From an uncultured Roseburia sp. (GTDB lineage: Bacteria > Bacillota > Clostridia > Lachnospirales > Lachnospiraceae): a stretch of DNA of 25,501 nucleotides. This document shows, piece after piece, positions 15,585 through 23,571 of this stretch. The stretch lies in assembly GCA_900542495.1 (NCBI GenBank), contig UQNW01000034.1, positions 1-25,501 on the forward strand. The letters are read 5' to 3'. The notes under the pieces are model-generated. The model made no database searches and was not told where the DNA came from. It saw nothing but the letters and a program-made list of their open reading frames with translations. The position numbers and the translations under genes are program-made. Each line of letters starts with the position of its first letter. Positions within the stretch are counted from its first letter, which is position 1.

Positions 15585-15794
15585 AGGAATCACCTCACGT
15601 AATTTTTTGATAATCTTATTATATTATATGAGATCAAAAAAGTCACTTGAAATATAGAATACATAAAATTGTAAATTGTACGAATACAATCAGAGATGAA
15701 TATTTCACGTCTTGAGTACAAATAAAATTAGGTTATGGAAATGATGATAAACAATAACTATAAATTATATACGATATAAGGCTCTGGAATAATC

Positions 15795-15823
15795 TTGACA
15801 TGAAAAAAAGAAAGTATCATAAT
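15795..15823 (+). promoter_or_regulatory. Promoter of ilvE, with leader hairpin
   Basis: TTGACA (15795-15800), 17-nt spacer, CATAAT (15818-15823). The short leader contains TTTTCCA (15839-15845)/TGGAAAA (15855-15861), directly before the AAGGAGG ribosome site. No T-box or leucine leader peptide was found. The rest of 15594-15794 is A+T-rich with nothing else recognised. Confidence 0.78.
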
Positions 15824-15875
15824 GTGTTTCAGAATCAATTTTCCAATAAGTTAGTGGAAAAACAAGGAGGATATT

Positions 15876-16940
15876 ATGGATATCAGATTTGAGAAAAGAC
15901 CAGTATTAAAGGAGAAACCAGACCAGAAGAATCTTGGTTTTGGTAAGTATATGACAGACTACATGTTTGTTATGGATTGGACAAAAGAAGACGGCTGGAA
16001 AGATGCAAGAATCGTTCCGGAAGGACCTATCACCATGGATCCTGCATGTGTAACACTTCATTATGCACAGGAAACATTTGAAGGTATGAAAGCATATCGT
16101 ACAGCAGAGGGCAAGATCCAGTTATTCCGTCCAGAGATGAACGCAAAGAGAATGATCAATTCCAATGCAAGACTTTGCATGCCGGAATTCCCGGTTGATA
16201 TGTTCGTGGAAGCAGTAGAAGCACTTGTGAAAGTAGAAGCTGACTGGGTACCGTCAGAACCAAACACTTCCCTTTATATCAGACCATTTATGTTTGCAAC
16301 AGAAGCTGCACTCGGTGTACATATGGCAAACGCATACAAATTCATGATCATCTGCTGCCCGGTAGGTGCTTATTACGCAGCAGGACTGAATCCGGTTAAG
16401 ATTTTAGTTGAGGACGAGCTGGTTCGTGCAGTAAAAGGTGGTACAGGATTTACAAAATGTGGTGGTAACTATGCAGGTTCTATTTTAGGACAGGTAAAAG
16501 CAGAAAAACTTGGTTATGCACAGGTTCTCTGGTTAGACGGTGAACATCGTAAATATGTAGAGGAAGTTGGAACCATGAATATCATGTTCAAGATTGCTGG
16601 CGAGATCTACACCGCACCAATCGAAGGAACCGTTCTTCCGGGTGTTACAAGGGATTCCATGATCCATCTGTTAAGAGACTGGGGATACAAAGTAAATGAG
16701 ACAAGACTTTCTGTTGATGATCTGATGAAAGCAGGACATGACGGTACACTGGAAGAGGTATTCGGTACAGGTACAGCAGCCGTTATCTCACCAGTTGGAG
16801 AACTTCGTTACAAAGATGATGTTGTAACGGTCAATAATTTCGAGATCGGTGAACTGACACAGAAATTATATGATACTTTAACCGGTATCCAGTGGGGAAG
16901 AATCCCGGATAAATACGGCTGGACAGTTGAGGTAAAATAA
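15876..16940 (+). CDS. ilvE: Branched-chain amino acid aminotransferase
   Basis: 354 aa, class II (longer, mitochondrial-like) BCAT of fold type IV PLP enzymes. It transfers amino groups between glutamate and the branched 2-oxo acids, the last step of Val, Leu and Ile synthesis and the first of their breakdown. Signatures: LHYAQETFEGMKAYR (about 61-75), RPFMFATEAALGV (about 136-148), the PLP lysine Lys194 in GGTGFTKCGGNYAGS, the EVGTMNIMF segment, and GTAAVISPVGEL near the C-terminus. Strong AAGGAGG site. It is monocistronic, followed by two stem-loops (16951-17034). Confidence 0.96.
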   Translation: MDIRFEKRPVLKEKPDQKNLGFGKYMTDYMFVMDWTKEDGWKDARIVPEGPITMDPACVTLHYAQETFEGMKAYRTAEGKIQLFRPEMNAKRMINSNARLCMPEFPVDMFVEAVEALVKVEADWVPSEPNTSLYIRPFMFATEAALGVHMANAYKFMIICCPVGAYYAAGLNPVKILVEDELVRAVKGGTGFTKCGGNYAGSILGQVKAEKLGYAQVLWLDGEHRKYVEEVGTMNIMFKIAGEIYTAPIEGTVLPGVTRDSMIHLLRDWGYKVNETRLSVDDLMKAGHDGTLEEVFGTGTAAVISPVGELRYKDDVVTVNNFEIGELTQKLYDTLTGIQWGRIPDKYGWTVEVK

Positions 16941-16950
16941 TACAAAAAAG

Positions 16951-16989
16951 AACTACTAGACAATTTATGCATATCATAGTATAGTAGTT
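16951..16989 (+). repeat. Stem-loop after ilvE
   Basis: AACTACTA (16951-16958) pairs with TAGTAGTT (16982-16989), 8 bp around a 23-nt loop, starting 10 nt after the ilvE stop. Confidence 0.45.
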
Positions 16990-16998
16990 ATGTTATAG

Positions 16999-17034
16999 AT
17001 GCCTTCATAAATGTAGATGCATTTATGAAGGCAT
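16999..17034 (+). terminator. Perfect 15-bp hairpin between ilvE and glmS
   Basis: ATGCCTTCATAAATG (16999-17013) pairs without mismatch to CATTTATGAAGGCAT (17020-17034), loop TAGATG. The following TTACAATATAT is only weakly U-rich. The probable role is termination or 3'-end protection of the ilvE transcript. Confidence 0.62.
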
Positions 17035-17130
17035 TTACAATATATAGCACATTGATAATCGAATAAGGTTTATATTTTCAGATATGCAATCCTGTCTGTG
17101 ACCGATTGCAGACATTTAGATTTCTCTTCT

Positions 17131-17283
17131 AGCGCCATGTACCTGTGAGAACGAATATGCACAGGTTAACGAGGAAAAGGGTTATCGAAAATTCGGCGGA
17201 CGCCCTTTCGTACCTCCCAGTGCGAGATATGCCGGCAAATATGCAGGTGACTGCAAAACAAATACGGTATAATGGGACAATAA
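17131..17283 (+). ncRNA. glmS glucosamine-6-phosphate-activated ribozyme (self-cleaving riboswitch)
   Basis: The sequence shows the conserved glmS core in order: CTAGCGCC (predicted cleavage between A17131 and G17132), P1 (ACCTGTG 17141-17147 with CACAGGT 17161-17167), then TTAACGAGG, GGTTATCGAAAATTCGGCGG, GCCCTTT closing P2, and near the 3' end GCAAAACAAAT and GGGACAA (to about 17280). The ribozyme uses glucosamine-6-phosphate as a coenzyme to cut the mRNA leader, exposing a 5'-OH end that is degraded, which gives feedback repression of glmS. The next 87 nt lead to the glmS ribosome site. A hairpin (TGCAATC 17085-17091, GATTGCA 17104-17110) lies just upstream of the cut site. The 3' boundary is approximate. 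Confidence 0.95.
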
Positions 17284-17369
17284 ATATGAAGAAGATGCGT
17301 AATGCTTCAATATCTGTGATGTTGAACATTACAGTTAAAAATGAAATAAAAAAGAAGAGGAAATTTAAT

Positions 17370-19190
17370 ATGTGTGGAATTATAGGTTATACAGGCAGTG
17401 AGAATGTAAAAGATGTTTTATTAGATGCGTTGGAATTATTAGAGTATCGTGGATATGACAGTGCAGGTATTGCAGTGGAGGATGAGGTTTCCCATGAGAC
17501 AAATGTTTATAAATGTGCCGGAAGAGTAAGTGATTTAAGAGCAATTTGTGAGTCAAAGAAAATCTTATCAACCTGTGGTATCGGACATACAAGATGGGCA
17601 ACCCATGGGGGAGTCAATGACCAGAATGCACATCCGCATCAGCAGGGAAAAGTAACACTGGTTCATAATGGAATTATTGAAAATTATCGTGAACTGATCG
17701 CAGATTATGATTTGCAGGAAATCCTTCATTCTGAAACAGATAGTGAAGTTGCGGCTGCATTATTGAATCATTATTACAAAGGCGATCCAAAAGAGGCAAT
17801 CAAGAAAACAGTAAGCAAATTAAAGGGTACATTTGCGCTTGTCATTCTTTTTGAAGACCAGCCGGATGTGATTTATTCTATCCGAAATGTCAGCCCGATC
17901 GTTGCAACAATCTGCAAAGAGGGAGCAATGCTTGCATCAGATCTGACTGCACTTTGCCGTTTTACAAACGAGTACTTTGTTGTACCTGAGTATCATATTT
18001 TAGAGTTACACAAAGACCATGTTGTGCTTACTGATTTAAATGATCAGGTTGTGGAACCGGAATTTTTGTCTGTAGACTGGGAGTTAAACAGCGCAGGAAA
18101 GAATGGTTATCCATTTTATATGGAAAAAGAGATCATGGAGCAGCCGGAAGCAATCAAAAATACGATCAAAGACCGCATTGTAAATGGACTTCCTGATTTT
18201 ACCGCAGACGGTGTGCCGGATTCCCTTTTTACCAACTGTGACAGAATCTGTGTAGTAGCATGTGGAACCGCCATGCATGCAGGACTTGTGGCACAGGCTC
18301 TTGTAAAGTCTATCGTTCATGTGCAGATGGATGTGGAACTTGCTTCTGAGTTTATGTATTCAGATCCGGTCATTGATGAGAAAACATTAGTGATCGCAGT
18401 TTCGCAGTCCGGTGAGACGATTGATACATTGGAAGCTTTGAAATATGCAAAGAGACAGGGCGCAAAATGTCTGTCAGTCATCAATGTAAAAGGTTCTTCC
18501 ATTGCAAGAGAAAGTGATTATGTTTTATACACTTCCGCAGGACCGGAAATTGCAGTGGCAAGTACAAAAGCTTACACAACACAGCTTTCCGTATTTTATC
18601 TGGTAGTTGCCAAAATGGCACTGCTTCGCGGCGTGTATACAGAGGAGCAGACCAGAAACTTTATTGCAGAATTAGAGCGTGTTCCGGAAGTGATGAAAAA
18701 AGTTCTGGACGAGAGACGTGATATCCATGTGATCGCCAAGAGAATCTTAGAAGCAAAAGATCTGTTTATGATCGGACGCGGATTGGATTATTCTATTTTA
18801 TTAGAGGGATCATTGAAACTCAAAGAAGTTTCCTACATTCATTCTGAGGCGTATGCTTCCGGTGAATTAAAACATGGTCCGATCGCGCTTATCACAACCA
18901 ACACACCGGTTGTTGCAACTGTAACACAGGAAAAACTCATGTCAAAAGAGCTTTCCAATATTAAGGAAGTAAAATCAAGAGGTGCAGATATCGTATTATT
19001 TATCAAAGAGGCGCTTTCCGGTGATCTTGATACAGAGTATCAGGTGATCAAACTTCCAAATATGCAGGATGAATTCATGGTTCTGCCTGCATCGGTTGCA
19101 TTACAGCTGTTGGCATATTATGTGTCATCTGACAAGGGATTTGATGTTGATAAGCCAAGAAATCTTGCAAAAGTAGTTACGGTAGAGTAA
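17370..19190 (+). CDS. glmS: Glutamine-fructose-6-phosphate aminotransferase (isomerizing)
   Basis: 606 aa. Makes glucosamine-6-phosphate from fructose-6-phosphate and glutamine, the entry to cell-wall amino sugars. The start must be ATG 17370: the protein begins MCGIIGYTG, and Cys2 has to become N-terminal after Met removal to act as the glutaminase nucleophile. The open frame that continues upstream to 17145 only crosses the ribozyme. Domains: N-terminal Ntn glutaminase (about 1-220, with GHTRWATHGG and DSEV), then two SIS sugar-isomerase domains (CGTAMHAG and SQSGETIDT in the first; EGSLKLKEVSYIHSEAYASGELKHGPIAL in the second), ending DKPRNLAKVVTVE. AGAGG lies about 9 nt before the ATG. 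It is regulated by the glmS ribozyme upstream. Confidence 0.97.
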   Translation: MCGIIGYTGSENVKDVLLDALELLEYRGYDSAGIAVEDEVSHETNVYKCAGRVSDLRAICESKKILSTCGIGHTRWATHGGVNDQNAHPHQQGKVTLVHNGIIENYRELIADYDLQEILHSETDSEVAAALLNHYYKGDPKEAIKKTVSKLKGTFALVILFEDQPDVIYSIRNVSPIVATICKEGAMLASDLTALCRFTNEYFVVPEYHILELHKDHVVLTDLNDQVVEPEFLSVDWELNSAGKNGYPFYMEKEIMEQPEAIKNTIKDRIVNGLPDFTADGVPDSLFTNCDRICVVACGTAMHAGLVAQALVKSIVHVQMDVELASEFMYSDPVIDEKTLVIAVSQSGETIDTLEALKYAKRQGAKCLSVINVKGSSIARESDYVLYTSAGPEIAVASTKAYTTQLSVFYLVVAKMALLRGVYTEEQTRNFIAELERVPEVMKKVLDERRDIHVIAKRILEAKDLFMIGRGLDYSILLEGSLKLKEVSYIHSEAYASGELKHGPIALITTNTPVVATVTQEKLMSKELSNIKEVKSRGADIVLFIKEALSGDLDTEYQVIKLPNMQDEFMVLPASVALQLLAYYVSSDKGFDVDKPRNLAKVVTVE

Positions 19191-19322
19191 AAACGATAGA
19201 ATGTTTGGGGAGTTAGTTTTTGAAATTGAACGATAAAAATGACTGATAAGTTGGGAAATCAAATGTTTTGCACAGGGAGCAGAACAGGATTGCGTATCTG
19301 AGCATATAATATAAGGAAATGT

Positions 19323-20600
19323 ATGAAGAGGTTGTTCATGCCAGATATCAAATATGCCCAGACAGAGGCTGTAGATAAAGGAAGCCTCAAAGTAGAAGTA
19401 CTTACAAACCGGACCAGAAGACCGATTGAGGGAGCAAGAATCACCATTTCCTATTCTGGGGATCCGGATTCCAAAGTGGAGGAGGTAAGCGCGGATGATT
19501 CGGGAATGTCGGAAAAACTTACGCTTGATGCGCCTCCGCTTGAATACTCGATGGAACCCTCCGAAAATCAGCCGTTTGCCCAATATACGGTCAAAGTTAC
19601 TGCACCCGGATATCGTCCCGTCAGTATTTCGGGTGTTCAGGTTTTTTCGGAGCAGCTCGCATTGCAGCAGGTGCGAATGGCGGAAGAAAATGAAGAAGAA
19701 AATCAAATAGATTCCATTGTAATTCCAGTCAACACACTTTTTGGAAATTTCCCGGCAAAAATTGCAGAGTCGGAGATCAAACCTGTTTCTGAATCCGGAG
19801 AGATCGTGCTCAGCAAAGTGGTAGTCCCGGAGTTTGTCATCGTGCATGACGGACCGCCGACAGATTCAAATGCAGCAAATTATTATGTGCGTTATCGGGA
19901 TTATATTAAAAATGTAGCGTCCAGCGAGATTTACAGTACATGGCCGGACAGCACGCTGCGTGCCAATATCCTGGCAATCATGTCCTTTACCATGAACCGG
20001 GTTTACACGGAATGGTATCGCAACAAAGGTTATAACTTCACGATCACAACGTCTACCGCCTTCGACCAGAAATTCGTATATGGAAGAAATATTTTCCAGA
20101 GCATTTCAGATGTCGTGGATGAAATGTTCCAGAACTATCTTTCCAGACCGAATGTCAGGCAGCCGATCTTAACACAGTACTGCGACGGTCAGCGTGTGAC
20201 CTGCAGCAATTGGCTGAGCCAGTGGGGAAGTAAATATCTTGGAGATCAGAATTACGAAACGATAGAAATACTTCGTTATTATTATGGCGACAATATGTTT
20301 ATCAATACCGCGGAGGAGATTTCAGGCATCCCGGCATCATGGCCGAGATATAATCTGGAGGTAGGTTCTACCGGAGATAAAGTCCGGCAGATTCAGGAGC
20401 AACTTGCAAGGATTTCCCAGTCTTATCCGGCAATCCCGACGATCACACCGGATGGTATCTATGGAGCAGCGACCAGAGAGGCAGTAGAAAAATTTCAGTC
20501 AATTTTTGACCTGCCGGTGACCGGAGTAGTGGACTATCGGACGTGGTATAAAATTTCAGAGATTTATGTTGCTGTGACGAGGATTGCAGAATTAGTATAG
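19323..20600 (+). CDS. Peptidoglycan-binding protein with N-terminal Ig-like domain and clostridial middle domain
   Basis: 425 aa (or 420 from ATG 19338; both have plausible ribosome sites). No signal peptide or membrane segment is visible. Residues about 20-115 look like a beta-sandwich carboxypeptidase-regulatory-like domain (LKVEVLTNRTRRPIEGARITI, then YTVKVTAPGYRPVSISGVQVF). The middle region (about 150-340: VHDGPPTDSN, RYRDYIKNVASSEIYSTWP, NRVYTEWYRNKGYNF, NWLSQWGSKYLG) resembles a SpoIID-like or spore-cortex-associated domain seen in clostridial proteins; I cannot name it firmly. The C-terminus (about 346-410) is a classic PG_binding_1 domain with the VGSTGDKVRQIQEQL opening, the DGIYGAATREAVEKFQ core and the VTGVVDYRTW end. 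The architecture suggests a cell-wall or spore protein placed without a Sec signal, perhaps in the forespore or mother cell. TATAAT at 19305-19310 lacks a good -35. Confidence 0.82.
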   Translation: MKRLFMPDIKYAQTEAVDKGSLKVEVLTNRTRRPIEGARITISYSGDPDSKVEEVSADDSGMSEKLTLDAPPLEYSMEPSENQPFAQYTVKVTAPGYRPVSISGVQVFSEQLALQQVRMAEENEEENQIDSIVIPVNTLFGNFPAKIAESEIKPVSESGEIVLSKVVVPEFVIVHDGPPTDSNAANYYVRYRDYIKNVASSEIYSTWPDSTLRANILAIMSFTMNRVYTEWYRNKGYNFTITTSTAFDQKFVYGRNIFQSISDVVDEMFQNYLSRPNVRQPILTQYCDGQRVTCSNWLSQWGSKYLGDQNYETIEILRYYYGDNMFINTAEEISGIPASWPRYNLEVGSTGDKVRQIQEQLARISQSYPAIPTITPDGIYGAATREAVEKFQSIFDLPVTGVVDYRTWYKISEIYVAVTRIAELV

Positions 20601-20602
20601 AA

Positions 20603-20669
20603 AAACCGGAGATGAATAGATAAGTGCAGGCACAAAATGTGACTGCACTATCTGGTCATTCTCCGGTTT
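20603..20669. terminator. Bidirectional terminator between the PG-binding gene and uxuB
   Basis: AAACCGGAGA at 20603-20612 pairs with TCTCCGGTTT at 20660-20669. Inside, imperfect pairing continues through AGTGCAG (near 20623) and CTGCACT (20643-20649). The A-rich and T-rich edges give U tails on both strands; the uxuB stop codon overlaps its edge. Confidence 0.85.
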
Positions 20670-22281
20670 ATTTAACGTATTTCTGTAATGTTTCGATAAC
20701 AGCACCCGGTTTTCTGGTCATTTCTGTGAAGTACTGGCAGGTAAGCTCTGCAAGTCCGACTTCATAGAGATCAACACCGAAAATCTTAGCGTTGGAGAGA
20801 ACATCTTTTAACTTTGCATCTGCGTCAAAAGTATCTCCAAGTTTAATGTCAGCGACATAAGGACGAACTTCGTCTAACATTGGATCTGAGCTTAATGTAA
20901 ATTCATTTCCATTGTCGTCAATTGCCATGAGGTAACGAAGCCATCCGGCAAATACTAATGGAATTAATTTAATATCAGAAACATTGAGTTCCGGTGAAGC
21001 AGCGTAAGCTTTGATTGTCTCACCAAAACGGATTGCTAATTTCTGGGATGTATCGGTTGCGATACGCTGTGGTGTATCAGGCATAAATGGGTTTGGAACA
21101 CGCACGTTAAGTACAGTGTCGATAAACTCTTTCGGATCAAGAATACCAGGATTTACAACGACTGGAAGTCCTTCCTTGTATCCGATACCTTCTACTAATT
21201 TTACTAAAGTCTCATTTTTCATTTCAGCGGAAATGAGGTTGTAATCTAATAAACATCCGAATACGGCAAGTGCTGTATGCAGTGGATTTAAGCAGGTGCA
21301 GACTTTCATCTTTTCTACTTTGTCAACTGTTTCACGGTCAGTGAAGATAAGACCGCCTTTTTCTAATTCCGGACGTCCGTTCGGGAATTTGTCTTCAATG
21401 ACAAGGTACTCAGTTTCCTCAGCATTTACGAATGGAGCAACATAAGTATTTTTGCTTGTAATAACAGGATCAAGTCCTTCGATATCGTCTTTCTGTAATA
21501 AAGCTTCGATGGAAGCGTCTGGTCTAGGTGTGATCTTGTCAATCATCGTCCAAGGGAAGGAAACTTTGTTTTCGTCCTCTACATAGGAAACAAATCCTTC
21601 TTCTACAACGCCATTTTTTGCCCACTCTTTTGCAAAAGTAGTGATGGCAAGTTTTAATTTATCTCCATTGTGGGAGCAGTTATCCATACTTACCATAGCG
21701 ATTGGCTTTTTACCGGAAAGGTAACGGGCATAAACTAATGCTGCAACTTTACCGATGTAGCTTTCTGGTTTCTGTGGACCGTTTTTCATATCTTCTGCAA
21801 CAGCAGCCATGAAGTTTCCGTCAGGAGCGTTTAAGTTGTAACCTTTTTCAGTGATAGTAAAAGTACACATCTGAAGGGAATCTTTTGCAAAAATCTCTTT
21901 TAAACGGGAGAACTGTGTGTCATCATGGGAATCTAAAGCAAGGGATTCCATAATGCTTCCGGTAACGGATTTTTCAACAGTTCCATTTGCTTTTAAAGTA
22001 ACAAGAATACTTAAATCGTCGTGTGGACGGTTCATTTTCTCAATGATCTCATAATCATATCCTTCGGCAACTGTTAAACCGCGGTCAAGAACATCAGCGT
22101 TTAAAAGGTTCTGGACAACGTTACACTGGAAGGCACGGAAGATGTTACCAACACCAAAGTGAACCCAGAATGGATTTTCTTTCGTATTATTTTTTACTGT
22201 CTCATAATCAAAGGTTGGGAGGGCATAGCCCTTAGCTTCCCAATCATTTTTATTTGCTAAACCTGCTCTATTTAACTGCAT
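20668..22281 (-). CDS. uxuB: Fructuronate reductase (mannitol dehydrogenase family)
   Basis: 537 aa, from ATG 22281 with AAGGAGAG upstream; the longer frame from 22320 lies inside uxuA in another register. NAD-dependent polyol/long-chain dehydrogenase fold: cofactor loop FGVGNIFRAF (about 46), PWTMIDKITPRPD, and the catalytic K-x4-N-x2-H pattern in MKVCTCLNPLHTALAVFG. It reduces D-fructuronate to D-mannonate (or the reverse) in glucuronate use. It starts 14 nt inside the end of uxuA, so the pair is translationally coupled, and the mannonate dehydratase neighbour supports UxuB over mannitol dehydrogenase. No transporter, isomerase (uxaC) or kdgK/kdgA genes are in view. Confidence 0.93.
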   Translation of the reverse strand: MQLNRAGLANKNDWEAKGYALPTFDYETVKNNTKENPFWVHFGVGNIFRAFQCNVVQNLLNADVLDRGLTVAEGYDYEIIEKMNRPHDDLSILVTLKANGTVEKSVTGSIMESLALDSHDDTQFSRLKEIFAKDSLQMCTFTITEKGYNLNAPDGNFMAAVAEDMKNGPQKPESYIGKVAALVYARYLSGKKPIAMVSMDNCSHNGDKLKLAITTFAKEWAKNGVVEEGFVSYVEDENKVSFPWTMIDKITPRPDASIEALLQKDDIEGLDPVITSKNTYVAPFVNAEETEYLVIEDKFPNGRPELEKGGLIFTDRETVDKVEKMKVCTCLNPLHTALAVFGCLLDYNLISAEMKNETLVKLVEGIGYKEGLPVVVNPGILDPKEFIDTVLNVRVPNPFMPDTPQRIATDTSQKLAIRFGETIKAYAASPELNVSDIKLIPLVFAGWLRYLMAIDDNGNEFTLSSDPMLDEVRPYVADIKLGDTFDADAKLKDVLSNAKIFGVDLYEVGLAELTCQYFTEMTRKPGAVIETLQKYVK

Positions 22282-23350
22282 GTCTTGTCTCTCCTTTTTC
22301 AATTGCTTCCCATAAACCATTTAAGTAAGTAGCTCCTAAAGCTCTGTCGTAAAGACCATAACCTGGCATTGCAACTTCGCCCCAGATCATACGTCCGTGG
22401 TCAGGACGGATTGGTCCGTCAAATCCGATCTCGTAAAGAGCTTTCATGATCTCGTACATATCGAATGTTCCGTCAGAAGAAAGATGAGCTGCTTCCTCGA
22501 AATCTGTTGGGCTGTTGAACTTTAAGTTACGGACATGTGCAAAATGAATACGTCCTTTTAAAGAACGGATCATATCTGGAAGGTCGTTCTCAAGGTTTGT
22601 TCCGTAAGAACCGGAGCAGAAAGTAACACCGTTGTGTGGGTTATCTACCATTTCCATCATACGGAGAATGTTTTTCTTGTTGATAATGATACGTGGAAGT
22701 CCGAATACGCTCCAAGCCGGATCATCTGGGTGGATTGCCATGTTGATGTCATATTTGTCACAAACTGGCATGATTCTCTCTAAGAAATATTTTAAGTTTT
22801 CGAAAAGCTTTTCATCATCAATGTCTTTGTACATTGCAAAAAGTTCTTTGATCTTAGCCATACGTTCTGGCTCCCAGCCTGGCATAACAGTTCCGTTCAT
22901 ATCACCGGAGATAGAAGCGAACATATCCTCTGGATTAATGGCATCTACAGCTTCCTGTGTGTAAGCTAAAACAGTGGAACCGTCTGGTCTTTTACGAGCA
23001 AGCTCTGTACGTGTCCAGTCGAATACAGGCATGAAGTTGTAGCAAACAAGATGGATATCTTCTTTTCCAAGGTTCTCTAAAGTCTCAATGTAGTTGTCGA
23101 TGTATTTGTCGCGGTCAGCAGAACCGGTTTTGATCGCATCATGAACATTTACACTTTCGATACCAGCAACATGAAGTCCGGCAGCGGCTACTTCTGCTTT
23201 CATTTCCTGAATACGCTCTCTGCTCCATACGTCACCAGGTGCAGTATCATATAAAGTTGTGATAACTCCTGTTACGCCTGGAATCTGGCGGATCTGCTGT
23301 AATGTTACAGTGTCGAATTTGGAACCATACCATCTTAATGTCATTTCCAT
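22268..23350 (-). CDS. uxuA: Mannonate dehydratase
   Basis: 360 aa. Removes water from D-mannonate to give 2-keto-3-deoxygluconate. TIM-barrel, metal-dependent; signatures MTLRWYG at the N-terminus, the metal-site region IHPDDPAWSVFGLPRI (about 205-220), CSGSYGTNLENDLP, IHFAHVRN, and RPDHGRMIWGE (about 318-328) holding conserved His/Asp ligands. Full length for the UxuA family. GAAAGGAA lies before the ATG. It is first in the uxuAB operon on the minus strand, divergent from an AraC regulator 222 nt away. The leader contains a GCTGC/GCAGC hairpin (23390-23405). Confidence 0.95.
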   Translation of the reverse strand: MEMTLRWYGSKFDTVTLQQIRQIPGVTGVITTLYDTAPGDVWSRERIQEMKAEVAAAGLHVAGIESVNVHDAIKTGSADRDKYIDNYIETLENLGKEDIHLVCYNFMPVFDWTRTELARKRPDGSTVLAYTQEAVDAINPEDMFASISGDMNGTVMPGWEPERMAKIKELFAMYKDIDDEKLFENLKYFLERIMPVCDKYDINMAIHPDDPAWSVFGLPRIIINKKNILRMMEMVDNPHNGVTFCSGSYGTNLENDLPDMIRSLKGRIHFAHVRNLKFNSPTDFEEAAHLSSDGTFDMYEIMKALYEIGFDGPIRPDHGRMIWGEVAMPGYGLYDRALGATYLNGLWEAIEKGETRHAVK

Positions 23351-23427
23351 AGTTTATTGTTTCCTTTCTTAGAAAAAATGTTTTGTTAAGCTGCTATTTT
23401 GCAGCAGGTTTTTGCTTTGATAAGCCT

Positions 23428-23505
23428 ATTATATCCAAAAGATGAAAAAAGAAAATTGACAGAGTTGTTGTTCACATTGCAAAAGTTGCGGTTGGATGAT
23501 AGAAT
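23428..23505. promoter_or_regulatory. Divergent uxuA / araC promoter region
   Basis: Minus strand: TATAAT (23433-23428) for uxuA, but no good -35 at 17 nt (ATTTTC), as expected for an activated promoter. Plus strand: TTGCAA (23477-23482), 17 nt, TAGAAT (23500-23505) for the araC-type gene. The dyad GCAA-AAG-TTGC (23479-23489) overlaps the plus-strand -35 and could bind the regulator. The effector is unknown. Confidence 0.5.
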
Positions 23506-23571
23506 GTGTATAAACAATGAGTAGTGCATCAAAAGAAGCAGATTGTATATAGGCAGGAGAGGCGAATACGC

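Noticed and set aside
15594..15875. T-box or leader peptide before ilvE
   Set aside because: No T-box sequence and no run of Leu/Val/Ile codons; only a promoter and a short hairpin.
17145..17369. N-terminal extension of glmS in the longest open frame
   Set aside because: The region is the glmS ribozyme, and GlmS needs Cys2 at the processed N-terminus; the real start is 17370.
19125..19847. 240-aa minus-strand ORF across the glmS/PG-binding junction
   Set aside because: Cys/Phe/His-rich shadow overlapping two real genes, no ribosome site.
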